Positions 42,844 to 51,468 are shown, numbered from the stretch's first letter. The stretch is DNA of 64,000 nt from JAHHUH01 sp045123075 (GCA_045123075.1 JBGVIJ010000027.1:12037-76036), one strand, 5' to 3'. Notes: a model not told the origin generated them from the letters alone. Numbers and translations: made by a program.

Positions 42844-43812
42844 TTATGCTTTCTTATTGCCATAACGAGCAGCTCGCACCTGAATAAACTGTGCCGCAAT
42901 GCTAATGGCGATTTCCGCAGGAGTTTCACTGCCAATTTCTAAACCAATGGGAGTAATGATTCTAGCAAGCTGTTCTTCGCTGAAACCTTCGTTGAGCAAA
43001 GTCTCCCTTGTTAATTTTGCCTTACGCCTGCTTCCTACTACGCCAATGTAATGAACAGGAGTATTCAGGGCGAAGCGTTCCACATCAGCATCGTGCAAAT
43101 GCCCTCGAGTCATTACGGCAACGTAGTCATTCTCAGTAATCTGCACTGAGCTAGCTAAGTTTTTAAAATCAACGCAGCGTACTTCTTCCGCACCGGTAAA
43201 GAGTTCCGGTTTGAAAAACTCTTCCCTGTCATCTAAGACTACGCATCTAAAACCAAGATGACTTAAAACAGGGACTACTTCCTGCGCCAGATGACCGCCG
43301 CCAAAAATAAATACCTTGCCGTCAAAATTGAAACGCTCTGCGTAATATGAATTGTCACCAAGTTGTATCAAACCATTACCTTGTAAATCATAAGCACCTT
43401 GGAAAACTTGCAGCTTGCCTTCAACAACAGGAAGGAGCAACCAAAATTGTTCCTTGCTCACCATTACGCCAAGCACTTCTTGCACCAAGGGCAAATCATT
43501 TGCTGATAAGTACTGATAAAGTATCGTACAAGTACCACCGCAAATCATTCCCAGTTCAGCGCTGCCTTCCATGGTCAGCGTGTATTCGTACAAAAAGTTT
43601 CTCTTTTGAGCTATCTGTTCCTGACCTTGCAGTATCACATTGTATTCTAAGCTTCCGCCACCAATAGTTCCGCAAATTCTACCGGCTTCGCCCACTACCA
43701 TATAAGCGCCGCTACTACGAGGAGTAGAGCCGGTACTGGAAATGATGGTTGCCAGCAAACAAGGCTTACCCATTTTCAATTGTTCTTCTATGGCAAGAAA
43801 AATCTTTTCCAT
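42844..43812 (-). CDS. XdhC/CoxI-family Mo hydroxylase maturation factor
   Basis: 322-residue accessory protein that binds and prepares Mo cofactor for hydroxylases. N-terminal XdhC domain LLATIISSTGSTPRSSGAYMVV near residue 20 and GTIGGGSLEYNV near 50; C-terminal Rossmann-type domain KVFIFGGGHLAQEVVPVLSHLGF near 167 and VGVVGSRRKAKLTRE near 258. In selenium-dependent enzymes the XdhC protein is thought to help swap a sulfido for a selenido ligand; for this gene that is inference. One base separates it from yqeB. Confidence 0.9.
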   Translation of the reverse strand: MEKIFLAIEEQLKMGKPCLLATIISSTGSTPRSSGAYMVVGEAGRICGTIGGGSLEYNVILQGQEQIAQKRNFLYEYTLTMEGSAELGMICGGTCTILYQYLSANDLPLVQEVLGVMVSKEQFWLLLPVVEGKLQVFQGAYDLQGNGLIQLGDNSYYAERFNFDGKVFIFGGGHLAQEVVPVLSHLGFRCVVLDDREEFFKPELFTGAEEVRCVDFKNLASSVQITENDYVAVMTRGHLHDADVERFALNTPVHYIGVVGSRRKAKLTRETLLNEGFSEEQLARIITPIGLEIGSETPAEIAISIAAQFIQVRAARYGNKKA

Positions 43813-43813
43813 T

Positions 43814-44629
43814 TTATTTCTCCATATATTGCTTGCACACCAATTCTAAAACACTGCCTGCAATACAGCGTGCCTTGTCAGAAATGGTAAAACAGTTGGC
43901 AAGTTCAGATTTGCGGGGATCAATATCTGCAATCTTAAAACCTTTAGTAACTACATATCCCTCGCGAATCATACCTCTAATAATGCCTGTGATAGTTGCC
44001 TTCACAGGTATTTTTTCATTTTCAGTAAGGATTTCAGCAATTACATCACCTTGCTCTACAATGGTACCAATGCCTTGAACAATGTGCATTGTGCCTGCAG
44101 TTTCCGCGTGCAGCACACGTTCAGAAGTATAACCGCCAATATCACCGGGAATACCGCTATTGGGAGCAGCTTTACCCTCGCGGATAACTCTACCCAAATT
44201 ATGACCACGCTTAGTTTCTACAACTGCGTCTACATCTACGCCAGCTTCAAAGCCGGGTCCAAGAGCAATGGTCAAAGGAGCCATATCTATTTTCGTACCT
44301 AAATTCTTTTTGGCAATAATAGCGTCCACTACCACGTCAGGTTTTAATTCTGCAATACAAGTACCGGTTTCATCTACAAGTACAGGTACATTGCCTGCTT
44401 GCCAAATAGCTTCTGCTTCTTGAACGTTATTAATCAAAACAGCAGTCATACCTTCAAAAACATTACTGCCTTCATAAACAGCTTCGCAAACAGAAACTTG
44501 CCTACGAATGGCAGCAGGAGCAGCACATTCTAAAACTAAAACCTTAAAACCTGTGCTCCACAAACGGTGGATACAGCCTGTAGCTAAATCGCCGCCACCA
44601 CGGACAACTACCAAAAAATCTTTTTTCAT
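43814..44629 (-). CDS. yqeB: YqeB, selenium-dependent Mo hydroxylase maturation protein
   Basis: 271-residue protein of the YqeB (EF2563) family. It opens with a nucleotide-binding VVVRGGGDLATGCIHRLWSTGFKVLVLECAAPAAIRR block, and the second half has GPGFEAGVDVDAVVETKRGHNLGRVI near 130 and a biotinyl-like hammerhead domain VLHAETAGTMHIVQGIGTIVEQGDVIAEI near 185. The family is a marker of labile-selenium molybdenum hydroxylases. Exact chemistry is not known. Sits in the operon cyuA-yqeC-selD-yedF-csd-DUF3343-yqeB-xdhC-permease. Confidence 0.92.
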   Translation of the reverse strand: MKKDFLVVVRGGGDLATGCIHRLWSTGFKVLVLECAAPAAIRRQVSVCEAVYEGSNVFEGMTAVLINNVQEAEAIWQAGNVPVLVDETGTCIAELKPDVVVDAIIAKKNLGTKIDMAPLTIALGPGFEAGVDVDAVVETKRGHNLGRVIREGKAAPNSGIPGDIGGYTSERVLHAETAGTMHIVQGIGTIVEQGDVIAEILTENEKIPVKATITGIIRGMIREGYVVTKGFKIADIDPRKSELANCFTISDKARCIAGSVLELVCKQYMEK

Positions 44630-44638
44630 AATCTCATC

Positions 44639-44878
44639 TCACATCATTAAATCTATTACTTGTTCCCAAACAAAATTCATTTGGGAACGCTTTACTTCTA
44701 TAAAACTATAATCTTCTAATGGCACTCGCCAAGCAACACCGCACCCGGAAGAGATTTCTTGAGGAACAGGGATCAATCTACCGGGTAAATTATTTCCCAA
44801 GCAGAAGCTTTCCATAGCCATGGCAGCAGTTGTAGTAGCAAAAGTAATAATCTTATAAGCTTTCTTTATTCTCGCCAT
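44639..44878 (-). CDS. DUF3343 small protein of the selenium locus
   Basis: 79 residues of the DUF3343 type: YKIITFATTTAAMAMES at the start, then GRLIPVPQEISSGCGVAWRVP with a Cys that may carry sulfur or selenium. The fold resembles small persulfide/selenide carriers by inference. Its start overlaps the stop of the desulfurase gene by one base, and DUF3343 genes are regular members of selD-yedF clusters. Confidence 0.85.
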   Translation of the reverse strand: MARIKKAYKIITFATTTAAMAMESFCLGNNLPGRLIPVPQEISSGCGVAWRVPLEDYSFIEVKRSQMNFVWEQVIDLMM

Positions 44879-46023
44879 TACTCTTGCTCCTCTTCTGCAA
44901 TTTCTTTAATTGCCTTGATTGCCACGTCCACTTCTTCCATAGTATTGAAATAGCCAAAACTAAAACGTACCATACCTTGTTTTTCCGTACCAAAATGCTG
45001 ATGCACCAATGGAGCGCAATGAGCACCTGCTCGCACGCAGATACCGTAATCTTCCCACAAGATGTCGCTGACAAGACCTGCATCCATTTCGCCAATGTTC
45101 AAGGAAACAAGAGCCACTCGTTCTGCACTGCCAAAATCACAGTACAATTTTACCTTGGGCAAATTTTTGATACCATCAACAAAATGTCGTAGCAGTTTCA
45201 TTTCATGAACGTGTACTTTATCTACGCCAGTTTCCAGCAAAAAGCTAACTGCAGCATTCAAACCTGCAAGACCGTGTCCGTTTAAAGTACCTGCTTCTAA
45301 AACCGTCGGCATCATTTGCGGATGTACCTTATCAAAGCTATGAACACCACTTCCGCCAACCTTTAAGGACGGCAACTTTACATGTTCGCCAACATAAATA
45401 CCACCAGTACCTTGAGGGCCAAGCAAACCCTTATGTCCCGTAAAGCACAGCACGTCAATCCCCATAGCTTGCACATCAATAGGCAATGTGCCTGCAGTTT
45501 GGGAAGCGTCTACCACTAAAAGCAAGTTGTGCCTTTTCGCAATGGCAGAAAGCTTCTGCAAATCATTGACATTACCGGTAACATTAGAAGCGTGATTGAT
45601 AACAATCGCCTTAGTATTTGCTTGCACCTTACTTTCCAAAACAGCGTAGTCAATTCTGCCACAAGCATCCAGAGGCAAAAAACTTACCTCTACGCCCGCA
45701 CTTTCCTGCAAATACAAAGGACGCAATACGGAATTATGTTCAGCCTCACTGCTAATAACATGGTCACCTGCATTGAACAAACCTTGAATGGCAATGTTCA
45801 GTGCTTCCGTAGCGTTACAGGTAAAAGCAATTTGTGCAGGATTGGCAATATTAAAAAGCTTCGCCAATTTAACCCGCGTATCGTAAACAGTCCTCGCTGC
45901 CTGCAAAGTAGGAGCGTGGGCACCACGACCTGCATTACCCAAAGTTAAAAGTGCCTTTTGTACAGCCTCTATGACCTCAACAGGTTTTTGTAGAGTGGTT
46001 GCTGCATTATCAAAATAAATCAT
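44878..46023 (-). CDS. Cysteine desulfurase family protein (selenium locus type)
   Basis: 381-residue PLP enzyme, aminotransferase class V. It begins YFDNAATTLQKP; the PLP lysine is in FTGHKGLLGPQGTGGIYV near residue 203, and the catalytic cysteine is in CVRAGAHCAPLVHQHFG near 335. It releases sulfur, or selenium from selenocysteine, as a protein-bound persulfide or perselenide. Matches the EF2568-type desulfurase that accompanies selenium-dependent hydroxylases. The ATG at 46023 overlaps the yedF stop (ATGA). A longer frame upstream overlaps yedF and is not used. Confidence 0.92.
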   Translation of the reverse strand: MIYFDNAATTLQKPVEVIEAVQKALLTLGNAGRGAHAPTLQAARTVYDTRVKLAKLFNIANPAQIAFTCNATEALNIAIQGLFNAGDHVISSEAEHNSVLRPLYLQESAGVEVSFLPLDACGRIDYAVLESKVQANTKAIVINHASNVTGNVNDLQKLSAIAKRHNLLLVVDASQTAGTLPIDVQAMGIDVLCFTGHKGLLGPQGTGGIYVGEHVKLPSLKVGGSGVHSFDKVHPQMMPTVLEAGTLNGHGLAGLNAAVSFLLETGVDKVHVHEMKLLRHFVDGIKNLPKVKLYCDFGSAERVALVSLNIGEMDAGLVSDILWEDYGICVRAGAHCAPLVHQHFGTEKQGMVRFSFGYFNTMEEVDVAIKAIKEIAEEEQE

Positions 46024-46628
46024 GGTTTTACAATCAAACTCGCTTGTAACATTTTTTCTGCAATTACATACATATTGGTTACGCCGCCAACTTGCAATTT
46101 TTCTGCTAAACCATAATGGTTCAAGCAAGTACCGCAAGTCAAAATTTCTACACCTTGTGCTTCCAAGGACTTAACATCTTCCAGAGTGGGAGCATTTTCA
46201 CAAGTCAGCTTCGCACCACCGTTGTAGAACAAAATGGTAGCAGGAAGTTCATCTTGTTGAGTAAGTGCGAAAATAAAACCTTTCATCAACAAAGTTCCAA
46301 GTGCTTCGTCGCCTTCACCCATTTTATCAGAGGAAATCACAACAACTTTATTACTTCTTACATCAGGAATGCAGTCAGCACATTCTTCTACTGCTTCCTC
46401 AGCTACAACTTCGCCAACAGTCAAAATAACTTGGTATTTCTTTTCTTCCAGCTTTTCGCTTTTTACAGCGTAGCCTTTTTGTTGTGCCATTTTGGTCAAA
46501 TTTTGTACAGCGATTTCATTATCGACAAGCACGCAAACTTCACCGGCACCCTTTAATTCTTGGATTGCCTTCTTAGTTTTAACTACAGGAATCGGACAAG
46601 CATCGCCCAAAGCATTTACATTAATCAT
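46020..46628 (-). CDS. yedF: YedF selenium metabolism protein
   Basis: 202 residues with two parts. Residues 1-75 are TusA/SirA-like (NALGDACPIPVVKTKKAIQEL, the CPxP motif that binds persulfide). Residues 95-200 are DsrE-like (GEGDEALGTLLMKGFIFAL, then GVEILTCGTCLNHYGL with two cysteines). This architecture defines the selenium-linked YedF family, thought to relay activated selenium between the desulfurase and SelD or the hydroxylase. 12 bp after selD. Confidence 0.92.
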   Translation of the reverse strand: MINVNALGDACPIPVVKTKKAIQELKGAGEVCVLVDNEIAVQNLTKMAQQKGYAVKSEKLEEKKYQVILTVGEVVAEEAVEECADCIPDVRSNKVVVISSDKMGEGDEALGTLLMKGFIFALTQQDELPATILFYNGGAKLTCENAPTLEDVKSLEAQGVEILTCGTCLNHYGLAEKLQVGGVTNMYVIAEKMLQASLIVKP

Positions 46629-46640
46629 AATTTAGCACCT

Positions 46641-47666
46641 CTATCTTACATAAATTTCGTATTCATCTTTTTCAACCAGCTCACCTACGATTTGAGCAGG
46701 CAGACCAGCAGCTTGTAATTCTTTTTCTAAAGCCAAAGCATCTTCCGGAGCAACAGCAACTAAAAGTCCACCGGAAGTTTGAGGATCAAAAAGGACTTCT
46801 TCCATGGCAAAGGGTACATTCTCAAAATGCACATACTCGCCAAAATGATTGCGGTTCTTTTGCCCTGCAGCTGTCAGTAAAAATTCATCTGCATAAGCCA
46901 AAGCTTCTTTTATTACAGGAACATTCTTCATTTGAACATTAGCAGAAAGCTGACCGTCTACCATTTCGTGGAGATGTCCCAAAAAGCTAAAACCGGTAAC
47001 ATCAGTGCAAGCGTGCACTGAGTACTTACGCAAAAATTCTGCTGCGTATTTATTGAGTGTAGTCATGGATTTTATAGCTTCTTCCATAGCTTCAGCAGAA
47101 GCTTCGCCCACTCTATTGGCAGTGCAAACAATACCCACGCCTAACTTTTTAGTAAGAATAAGTTTATCGCCAACCTTGCCTGTATTGTTTTGGTAAATCT
47201 TTTCAGGATGTACCACACCGGTTACAGAAAGACCATACTTCACATCACTATCAGCAATGGAATGACCTCCTGCCAGCTGACCACCTGCTTCGATGACCTT
47301 TTCCGCACCGCCACGCATGATTTCCCCTAAAATATTTAAATCCATATCTTCAGGAAAGCACACAATGTTCAAGGCAGTCTTCACCTCGCCACCCATAGCG
47401 TAAATGTCACTTAAAGCATTGGTTGCCGCAATCTTGCCGAAGGTGTACGGGTCTTCAACCATCGGCGGGAAGAAGTCCAAAGTTTGAACTAAGGCAACCT
47501 CATCAGAAATTTTATATACGGCAGCGTCATCCTTGCTATCATAACCAACTAAAAGATTTTCATCGCAGGGAGCTTTAGGCAATTTGGATAATACGTGACT
47601 TAAAATTCCTGCACCTAATTTAGCAGTGCATCCACCGCCCCTACAAAACACAATCTTCTCACTCAC
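46641..47666 (-). CDS. selD: Selenophosphate synthetase
   Basis: About 341 residues. SelD makes selenophosphate from selenide and ATP. The N-terminal CRGGGCTAKLGAG keeps the essential Cys and Lys in the Cys form (no in-frame UGA); the second Cys of E. coli SelD is Ala here. ATP-binding AIR-synthase core: VGYDSKDDAAVYKI near 45, QTLDFFPPMVEDPYTFGKIAATNALSDIYAMGG near 65-95 and DPQTSGGLLVAV near 305. Start: GTG at 47666 has AGAGGTGA about 8 bases upstream; a GTG at 47678 also fits. It overlaps the yqeC stop. Confidence 0.95.
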   Translation of the reverse strand: MSEKIVFCRGGGCTAKLGAGILSHVLSKLPKAPCDENLLVGYDSKDDAAVYKISDEVALVQTLDFFPPMVEDPYTFGKIAATNALSDIYAMGGEVKTALNIVCFPEDMDLNILGEIMRGGAEKVIEAGGQLAGGHSIADSDVKYGLSVTGVVHPEKIYQNNTGKVGDKLILTKKLGVGIVCTANRVGEASAEAMEEAIKSMTTLNKYAAEFLRKYSVHACTDVTGFSFLGHLHEMVDGQLSANVQMKNVPVIKEALAYADEFLLTAAGQKNRNHFGEYVHFENVPFAMEEVLFDPQTSGGLLVAVAPEDALALEKELQAAGLPAQIVGELVEKDEYEIYVR

Positions 47667-48363
47667 AATACGCTTCACCTCTAATCCAAAGCTTCTCTAA
47701 GTCAAAGCCTTCTTTTTCTAAAAGACTTTTTATTTTCAAAGCACTATTCAGTCTATTTTCATCGTCACATTTATTTAAAACTATAAAATAATTTCGTTGT
47801 CCAACATTTTTAAAAGCACCTTGCTCAGAAAGCAAAAGCTTTACTGCATCCTCTTCCGTCAAGCAGTGTTCAAGCATAACACCTAAAAATTCCTGTACTT
47901 TTTCCAAACGGAAGCAAACTTCTGAAATTGGTTGGTGCAGTGCATCTAAACCCATTACTGCTATAACAGTATCACTTGCAGGCAAAAGCACCGGTTCATT
48001 TTCAGCAGGAGCTTTGCAAGGCAAGCGCTTCGCTCCATCTGCTTCAACAAGCACTAAATCTGCAAGAGTACTGTAAGTTTTAAAAACATCTGCTGATAAT
48101 TGGGTAAGCTTGCCAGTTCCAGCTTCAATGTTGCCAACTACAGCATAGTTTCCCGCTTGCCACAAAGCTTCCACTTCTGCAAGGGATTGTGCAAAATTAC
48201 AAGCAGGCTGAAAAATATGGGTAGTAGTAGTTACCAAAACCTTTTTCCCTAAACTGGCAAAGTGTTCTGCCAACTGGTACATAACCGTAGTTTTACCACC
48301 AGCTCCGACTAAAGAAACAATATGCTTTTTATCTTGTAAGTATTTAAAAAGGAAATGTTCCAC
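47659..48363 (-). CDS. yqeC: YqeC, selenium-dependent hydroxylase accessory protein
   Basis: 234-residue putative ATP/GTP-binding protein. The P-loop variant IVSLVGAGGKTTVMYQLA near residue 18 and VLVTTTTHIFQP near 44 match the YqeC family; LVEADGAKRLPCKAPAENEP near 112 is a second conserved block. Part of the set found only with selenium-dependent molybdenum hydroxylases; its chemistry is unresolved. GTG at 48363 has GGAGG about 10 bases upstream; a TTG nine bases earlier is too close to that site. Overlaps selD. Confidence 0.9.
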   Translation of the reverse strand: MEHFLFKYLQDKKHIVSLVGAGGKTTVMYQLAEHFASLGKKVLVTTTTHIFQPACNFAQSLAEVEALWQAGNYAVVGNIEAGTGKLTQLSADVFKTYSTLADLVLVEADGAKRLPCKAPAENEPVLLPASDTVIAVMGLDALHQPISEVCFRLEKVQEFLGVMLEHCLTEEDAVKLLLSEQGAFKNVGQRNYFIVLNKCDDENRLNSALKIKSLLEKEGFDLEKLWIRGEAYCE

Positions 48364-48387
48364 CAGAAACAATCCTCCGTTTAAATT

Positions 48388-49680
48388 TTAATCTACATTT
48401 TTTGTAGTCATGATTGCTAAAATTTCTGCATCAGTATCTTTCATACCTTGGTTGCCAACGCGAGCCATATTCTTAATGCATTGTTCCGCAGTTTCTGCAC
48501 AGATACCGTCACTTACTCGTAACGCAACATTGTTAACTGCGTGAATGGCACTCATCAAAGCAGCGAAAGAACCTGTAGAAACCTTCAATGCGCAACCAAC
48601 TTTACCACCGTCGCACAACATGCCAGTTACTGTTCCGCACATATTGCGAATAGCGTAAGTAATTTGTTCATCGTTACCACCTAATAGCCAAGTTATACCA
48701 GCGGACGCAGCGGTGGAGGAACACATTACGCAGCTACACATAGGGGAAAGTTTACCAACATAAGCATTGATGTAGCGATTTACCAAATGAGCAAAGGCTA
48801 AAGCTTGCACAGTTTTAAGCTTGCTTGCGCCAATAACTTTGGCGGTTTCACTTACAGGTAAAATTACAACTAAACCTTTTGTCCCTGCACCAGAACTACT
48901 CATTGTAGGCAGCGGGCAACCATCCAATCTACTTTCTGCAGCAGAAGAAACCTGCAAAACAATCTTATTAGCTAAGTCGTTGGCAAGTAAGCCTGCATTG
49001 ATTTCCTTACGCAGATTTTGAGCAATGCCCACGCCAACTTCTTGGGTTTCAGAATAAGCGGCAAGACTTTCGTTCATTGCCACACCATCTAACATAAATT
49101 CCAGCTCTTCTTCGGTAACAGTAGTAACAAGCTTACGAATATCAGCAATAGTCATTTCCAGCAAAGCATTTACTAAAACATCATCGCCTGCAGTAGTGGT
49201 GGCAGTTTCTTTTTCCAAAAGCACTTCTCCATTACGAGACAAGTACACAATATTTGTATGAGCGTTTTGAATAACGCAAATTGCTTCTTCATTCTTGGAG
49301 CGGAGAATACATTTTACATACAAGCTTTTGGCAGCGTCATCCACTTTAACGGACACTTTGCCGGCTTTAACCAAAGCTTCTGCTTTCGCCAAGATGTCAT
49401 CATTAATATCTGCTAAAAGCTCTAAATTCTTCTCAGGATTTTTCAGGAAAGCACCAAGAGCGGCAGCCCAATCTAAACCAACCGTAGAACAGTTGGGAAT
49501 CCCTGCAGACATACCATTTTTATAAATGCCTGCATTAGTAAAAACTTCTATAGTTTCTAGATTATCTTCTATTAATTTTCCTGCGTTTGCTGCACATAAA
49601 GCTATGCATACAGGTTCTGTACAACCTAAAGCAGGAACAACATCTTTTCTTAAAAGTTCAAGCATTTGCTCTTTATTCAT
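48388..49680 (-). CDS. L-cysteine desulfidase / serine dehydratase alpha-like protein (CyuA/YhaM family)
   Basis: 430-residue cytosolic protein of the UPF0597/CyuA family. Start DVVPALGCTEPVCIALCAANAG near residue 12-33, the conserved DGCPLPTMSSSGAGTKGLV near 257, and CSCVMCSSTAASAGITWLLGG near 320 with several cysteines able to hold an oxygen-sensitive FeS centre. Related enzymes split cysteine to sulfide, pyruvate and ammonia. At the head of the selenium operon it could supply sulfide or remove competing cysteine; that is inference. The ATG at 49680 has TATGGAGTG upstream. Confidence 0.85.
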   Translation of the reverse strand: MNKEQMLELLRKDVVPALGCTEPVCIALCAANAGKLIEDNLETIEVFTNAGIYKNGMSAGIPNCSTVGLDWAAALGAFLKNPEKNLELLADINDDILAKAEALVKAGKVSVKVDDAAKSLYVKCILRSKNEEAICVIQNAHTNIVYLSRNGEVLLEKETATTTAGDDVLVNALLEMTIADIRKLVTTVTEEELEFMLDGVAMNESLAAYSETQEVGVGIAQNLRKEINAGLLANDLANKIVLQVSSAAESRLDGCPLPTMSSSGAGTKGLVVILPVSETAKVIGASKLKTVQALAFAHLVNRYINAYVGKLSPMCSCVMCSSTAASAGITWLLGGNDEQITYAIRNMCGTVTGMLCDGGKVGCALKVSTGSFAALMSAIHAVNNVALRVSDGICAETAEQCIKNMARVGNQGMKDTDAEILAIMTTKNVD

Positions 49681-49711
49681 AAGGCACACTCCATAATCAA
49701 TCATTATTTAG

Positions 49712-49740
49712 ATTATAAAACATCACCCTTGCTTATACAA
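49712..49740 (-). promoter_or_regulatory. Promoter of the selenium/maturation operon
   Basis: Minus strand TTGTAT (49740-49735), 17 bp, TATAAT (49717-49712), 32 bp before the desulfidase start. Likely serves the nine-gene run down to the permease. Confidence 0.75.
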
Positions 49741-49782
49741 CTTACAAAGCCAATAAGAAGCCTTTCTTCGCAACAAAAAAAG

Positions 49783-49804
49783 AGCTGACACAAAGTCAGC
49801 CCTC
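49783..49804 (-). terminator. Terminator of the BMP gene
   Basis: Stem GAGGGCTGAC / GTCAGCTC with a TTTGT loop and a T7 run on the minus strand. Confidence 0.85.
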
Positions 49805-49814
49805 TTAAAAAATC

Positions 49815-50894
49815 TTATTTTTTGTTGCGATGATTTTTAGCGTCTTGGTCTACAAATTGTTTGGTTACAGGGTCAAATTCCAAACCGTTGTAAACGGTAT
49901 TGATTTTAACTTTGCCAGCCAAAACGTCATCTTTCAATTTGGTCAATTTTTTAGCAACTTTTTTCGGAACTTGTTTGGAGATTGCCAAACGAACTACGTC
50001 CGGATTTTCCAAGCCGATTACGGTTACAGCGTTGTTTTTCAAGGTGCCAGCTTTGTAGTCTTTAGCAGCGTTAATGATTGCAACACTGGAGTCAGCAACT
50101 GCAGAACCGATGAAGATCGGGGAAACTTCGGTCCAGTCAATTACGTTACCGATTTCTTTAACTTTGCCGTTGGTAGCTTCGATAGCATCGTTTACGCCAA
50201 AACGACCGCCGTTGAGCATGGTATAGATTACGTCTACGCCCATAGAGATTTCTGCTTCAGCAGCTTTAGCGTTGATTTCGTTGTTGTCCAAGTTACCGGT
50301 GAATTGGGTATAGAATTCAGCGTCTTTGTTAACGCGTTTCAAACCATCATAGAAAGCAGCGCGAGCTTGTACGCCCGGTTTCGGCCAAGCGCCGGAGATG
50401 TGACCAACTTTATCAGTTTTAGTCATGTAACCAGCCAAAGCACCTGCCAAGAAAGCGGATTGTTCTTGGTCAACTTTGTAGCTGCTTACGTTATCGCTTT
50501 TTACGCCACCTTGAATTACTACGAATTGGATTTGGGGAAATTCTTTACTAACAGTTGCAACGGGAGCATTGCATTGGCCACCGTGAGCAATAATCAGTTT
50601 CGGTCCTTCTTGTGCAATTTTACGCAATTCTTCGGTCAGAACTTCTCTGTTAGAAGTAGCGGAAATTTCAGATACGCATTTAACATTGGTGGTAACTTCG
50701 TTAGCAATGCGGGTATAACCACGATAACCAGCTTCCATGAAACCGTTATCTTTGGCAAAACCGGGAAGCATTACGGAAATTTCTGGAGTTTTTTCCAAAT
50801 TACCGGCAGGAGTTTCAACAACTGCTGCACTTGCTACGCTCATGAACAAGGAGCTGGCAAATATCATTGCGAGAACTTTTTTATTAAGCATCAT
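49815..50894 (-). CDS. BMP-family substrate-binding protein
   Basis: 359 residues with a Sec signal peptide (NKKVLAMIFASSLFMSVASA, cleavage near residue 23; no lipobox Cys). The mature part is a BMP/Med-type periplasmic-binding fold: ISVMLPGFAKDNGFMEAGYRG near 40, LIIAHGGQC near 100, VDQEQSAFLAGALAGYMTKTDKVGHISG near 145-172. BMP proteins usually bind nucleosides. No ABC ATPase or permease gene is adjacent. A consensus promoter and favourable codons suggest strong expression. A role in purine nucleoside capture for the nearby hydroxylase is possible but only suggested by proximity. Confidence 0.88.
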   Translation of the reverse strand: MMLNKKVLAMIFASSLFMSVASAAVVETPAGNLEKTPEISVMLPGFAKDNGFMEAGYRGYTRIANEVTTNVKCVSEISATSNREVLTEELRKIAQEGPKLIIAHGGQCNAPVATVSKEFPQIQFVVIQGGVKSDNVSSYKVDQEQSAFLAGALAGYMTKTDKVGHISGAWPKPGVQARAAFYDGLKRVNKDAEFYTQFTGNLDNNEINAKAAEAEISMGVDVIYTMLNGGRFGVNDAIEATNGKVKEIGNVIDWTEVSPIFIGSAVADSSVAIINAAKDYKAGTLKNNAVTVIGLENPDVVRLAISKQVPKKVAKKLTKLKDDVLAGKVKINTVYNGLEFDPVTKQFVDQDAKNHRNKK

Positions 50895-50924
50895 AAACAC
50901 CCTCCTAAAATACTAGTCCCGTAA

Positions 50925-50953
50925 ATTATATCTACGGCTCACCAGTCTGTCAA
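50925..50953 (-). promoter_or_regulatory. Perfect consensus promoter of the BMP gene
   Basis: Minus strand TTGACA (50953-50948), 17 bp, TATAAT (50930-50925), 31 bp before the ATG, followed by AGGAGGG. Confidence 0.92.
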
Positions 50954-51005
50954 TGAACCACCCCTCAAAAACAGCTATCATTAAACATTTAATTCAAGAA
51001 AATGC

Positions 51006-51038
51006 AAAAAAGCCTGTGCAAAAAGCACAGGCCTTATT
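51006..51038 (-). terminator. Terminator of the former tRNA-Arg
   Basis: Stem GCCTGTGC / GCACAGGC with a 5-base loop; on the minus strand it ends in T6, directly after the tRNA fragment. Confidence 0.8.
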
Positions 51039-51045
51039 TTTTAAA

Positions 51046-51090
51046 TGGTGATCCCGGCCAGAATCGAACTGGCGACCTACTGCTTAGGAG
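51046..51090 (-). pseudogene. 3' fragment of tRNA-Arg(CCT): integration site remnant (attL)
   Basis: On the minus strand the sequence runs from the anticodon loop CTCCTAA through GCAGT, the T arm GCCAG-TTCGATT-CTGGC, acceptor CGGGATC and ACCA. The 5' half is missing and replaced at 51091 by unrelated AT-rich DNA. Tyrosine integrases that cut at the anticodon loop leave exactly such a 3' identity block. A rebuilt intact tRNA should lie at the other end of the element, outside the window. Confidence 0.85.
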
Positions 51091-51300
51091 TTTTATTCAT
51101 TTAAAATACCCTTGTTATTTCGAACAAAATTGTACAAAAATCTCACAAAATATATTAACATTGCTATAGTTTTGTGAACTTATTTTTATTATCAAATATG
51201 TCCAAAATAGTGTCGGTCTATATTTGGTCTTTAAACATATAGTGTTTTCAATTGTAGTTTTATACAACACTTTATTCTCAATACTATTTCTGTTAGGGAT

Positions 51301-51468
51301 ATGGAAAGTGCTATTCCCTTCCCTAAAATGCTCAAAAAATTATCGGCACTATATGAAGAAAATAAAACCTTCTTCGTTGCATGGGGAACATCTGATTATA
51401 AAGTTTTAGACCAATGCTGCTATAAGCATAAGCTTTCAAATCCAATACAGAAGAAAGATTACCTTTAG
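51301..51468 (+). pseudogene. Fragment resembling a DEDDh exonuclease
   Basis: 55 codons reading ...LYEENKTFFVAWGTSDYKVLDQCCYKHKL..., which resembles the middle of 3'-5' exonucleases (the segment where a Trp-Gly precedes an Asp and a Leu). No start or catalytic N-terminal part is present and the frame breaks after it. Read as a decayed remnant; family call is tentative. The rest of 51091-51516 shows no gene. Confidence 0.35.

Noticed and set aside
46641..47666. Selenocysteine codon in selD or the hydroxylase
   Set aside because: The SelD active-site position is Cys and no in-frame UGA is seen in these genes.
31569..49680. The selenium/molybdenum cluster as the undescribed system
   Set aside because: Its gene set matches the known selenium-dependent molybdenum hydroxylase loci; it is unusual in completeness, not new in kind.
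51046..51120. Complete tRNA at this place
   Set aside because: Only the 3' half folds; there is no D arm or 5' acceptor strand after 51090.
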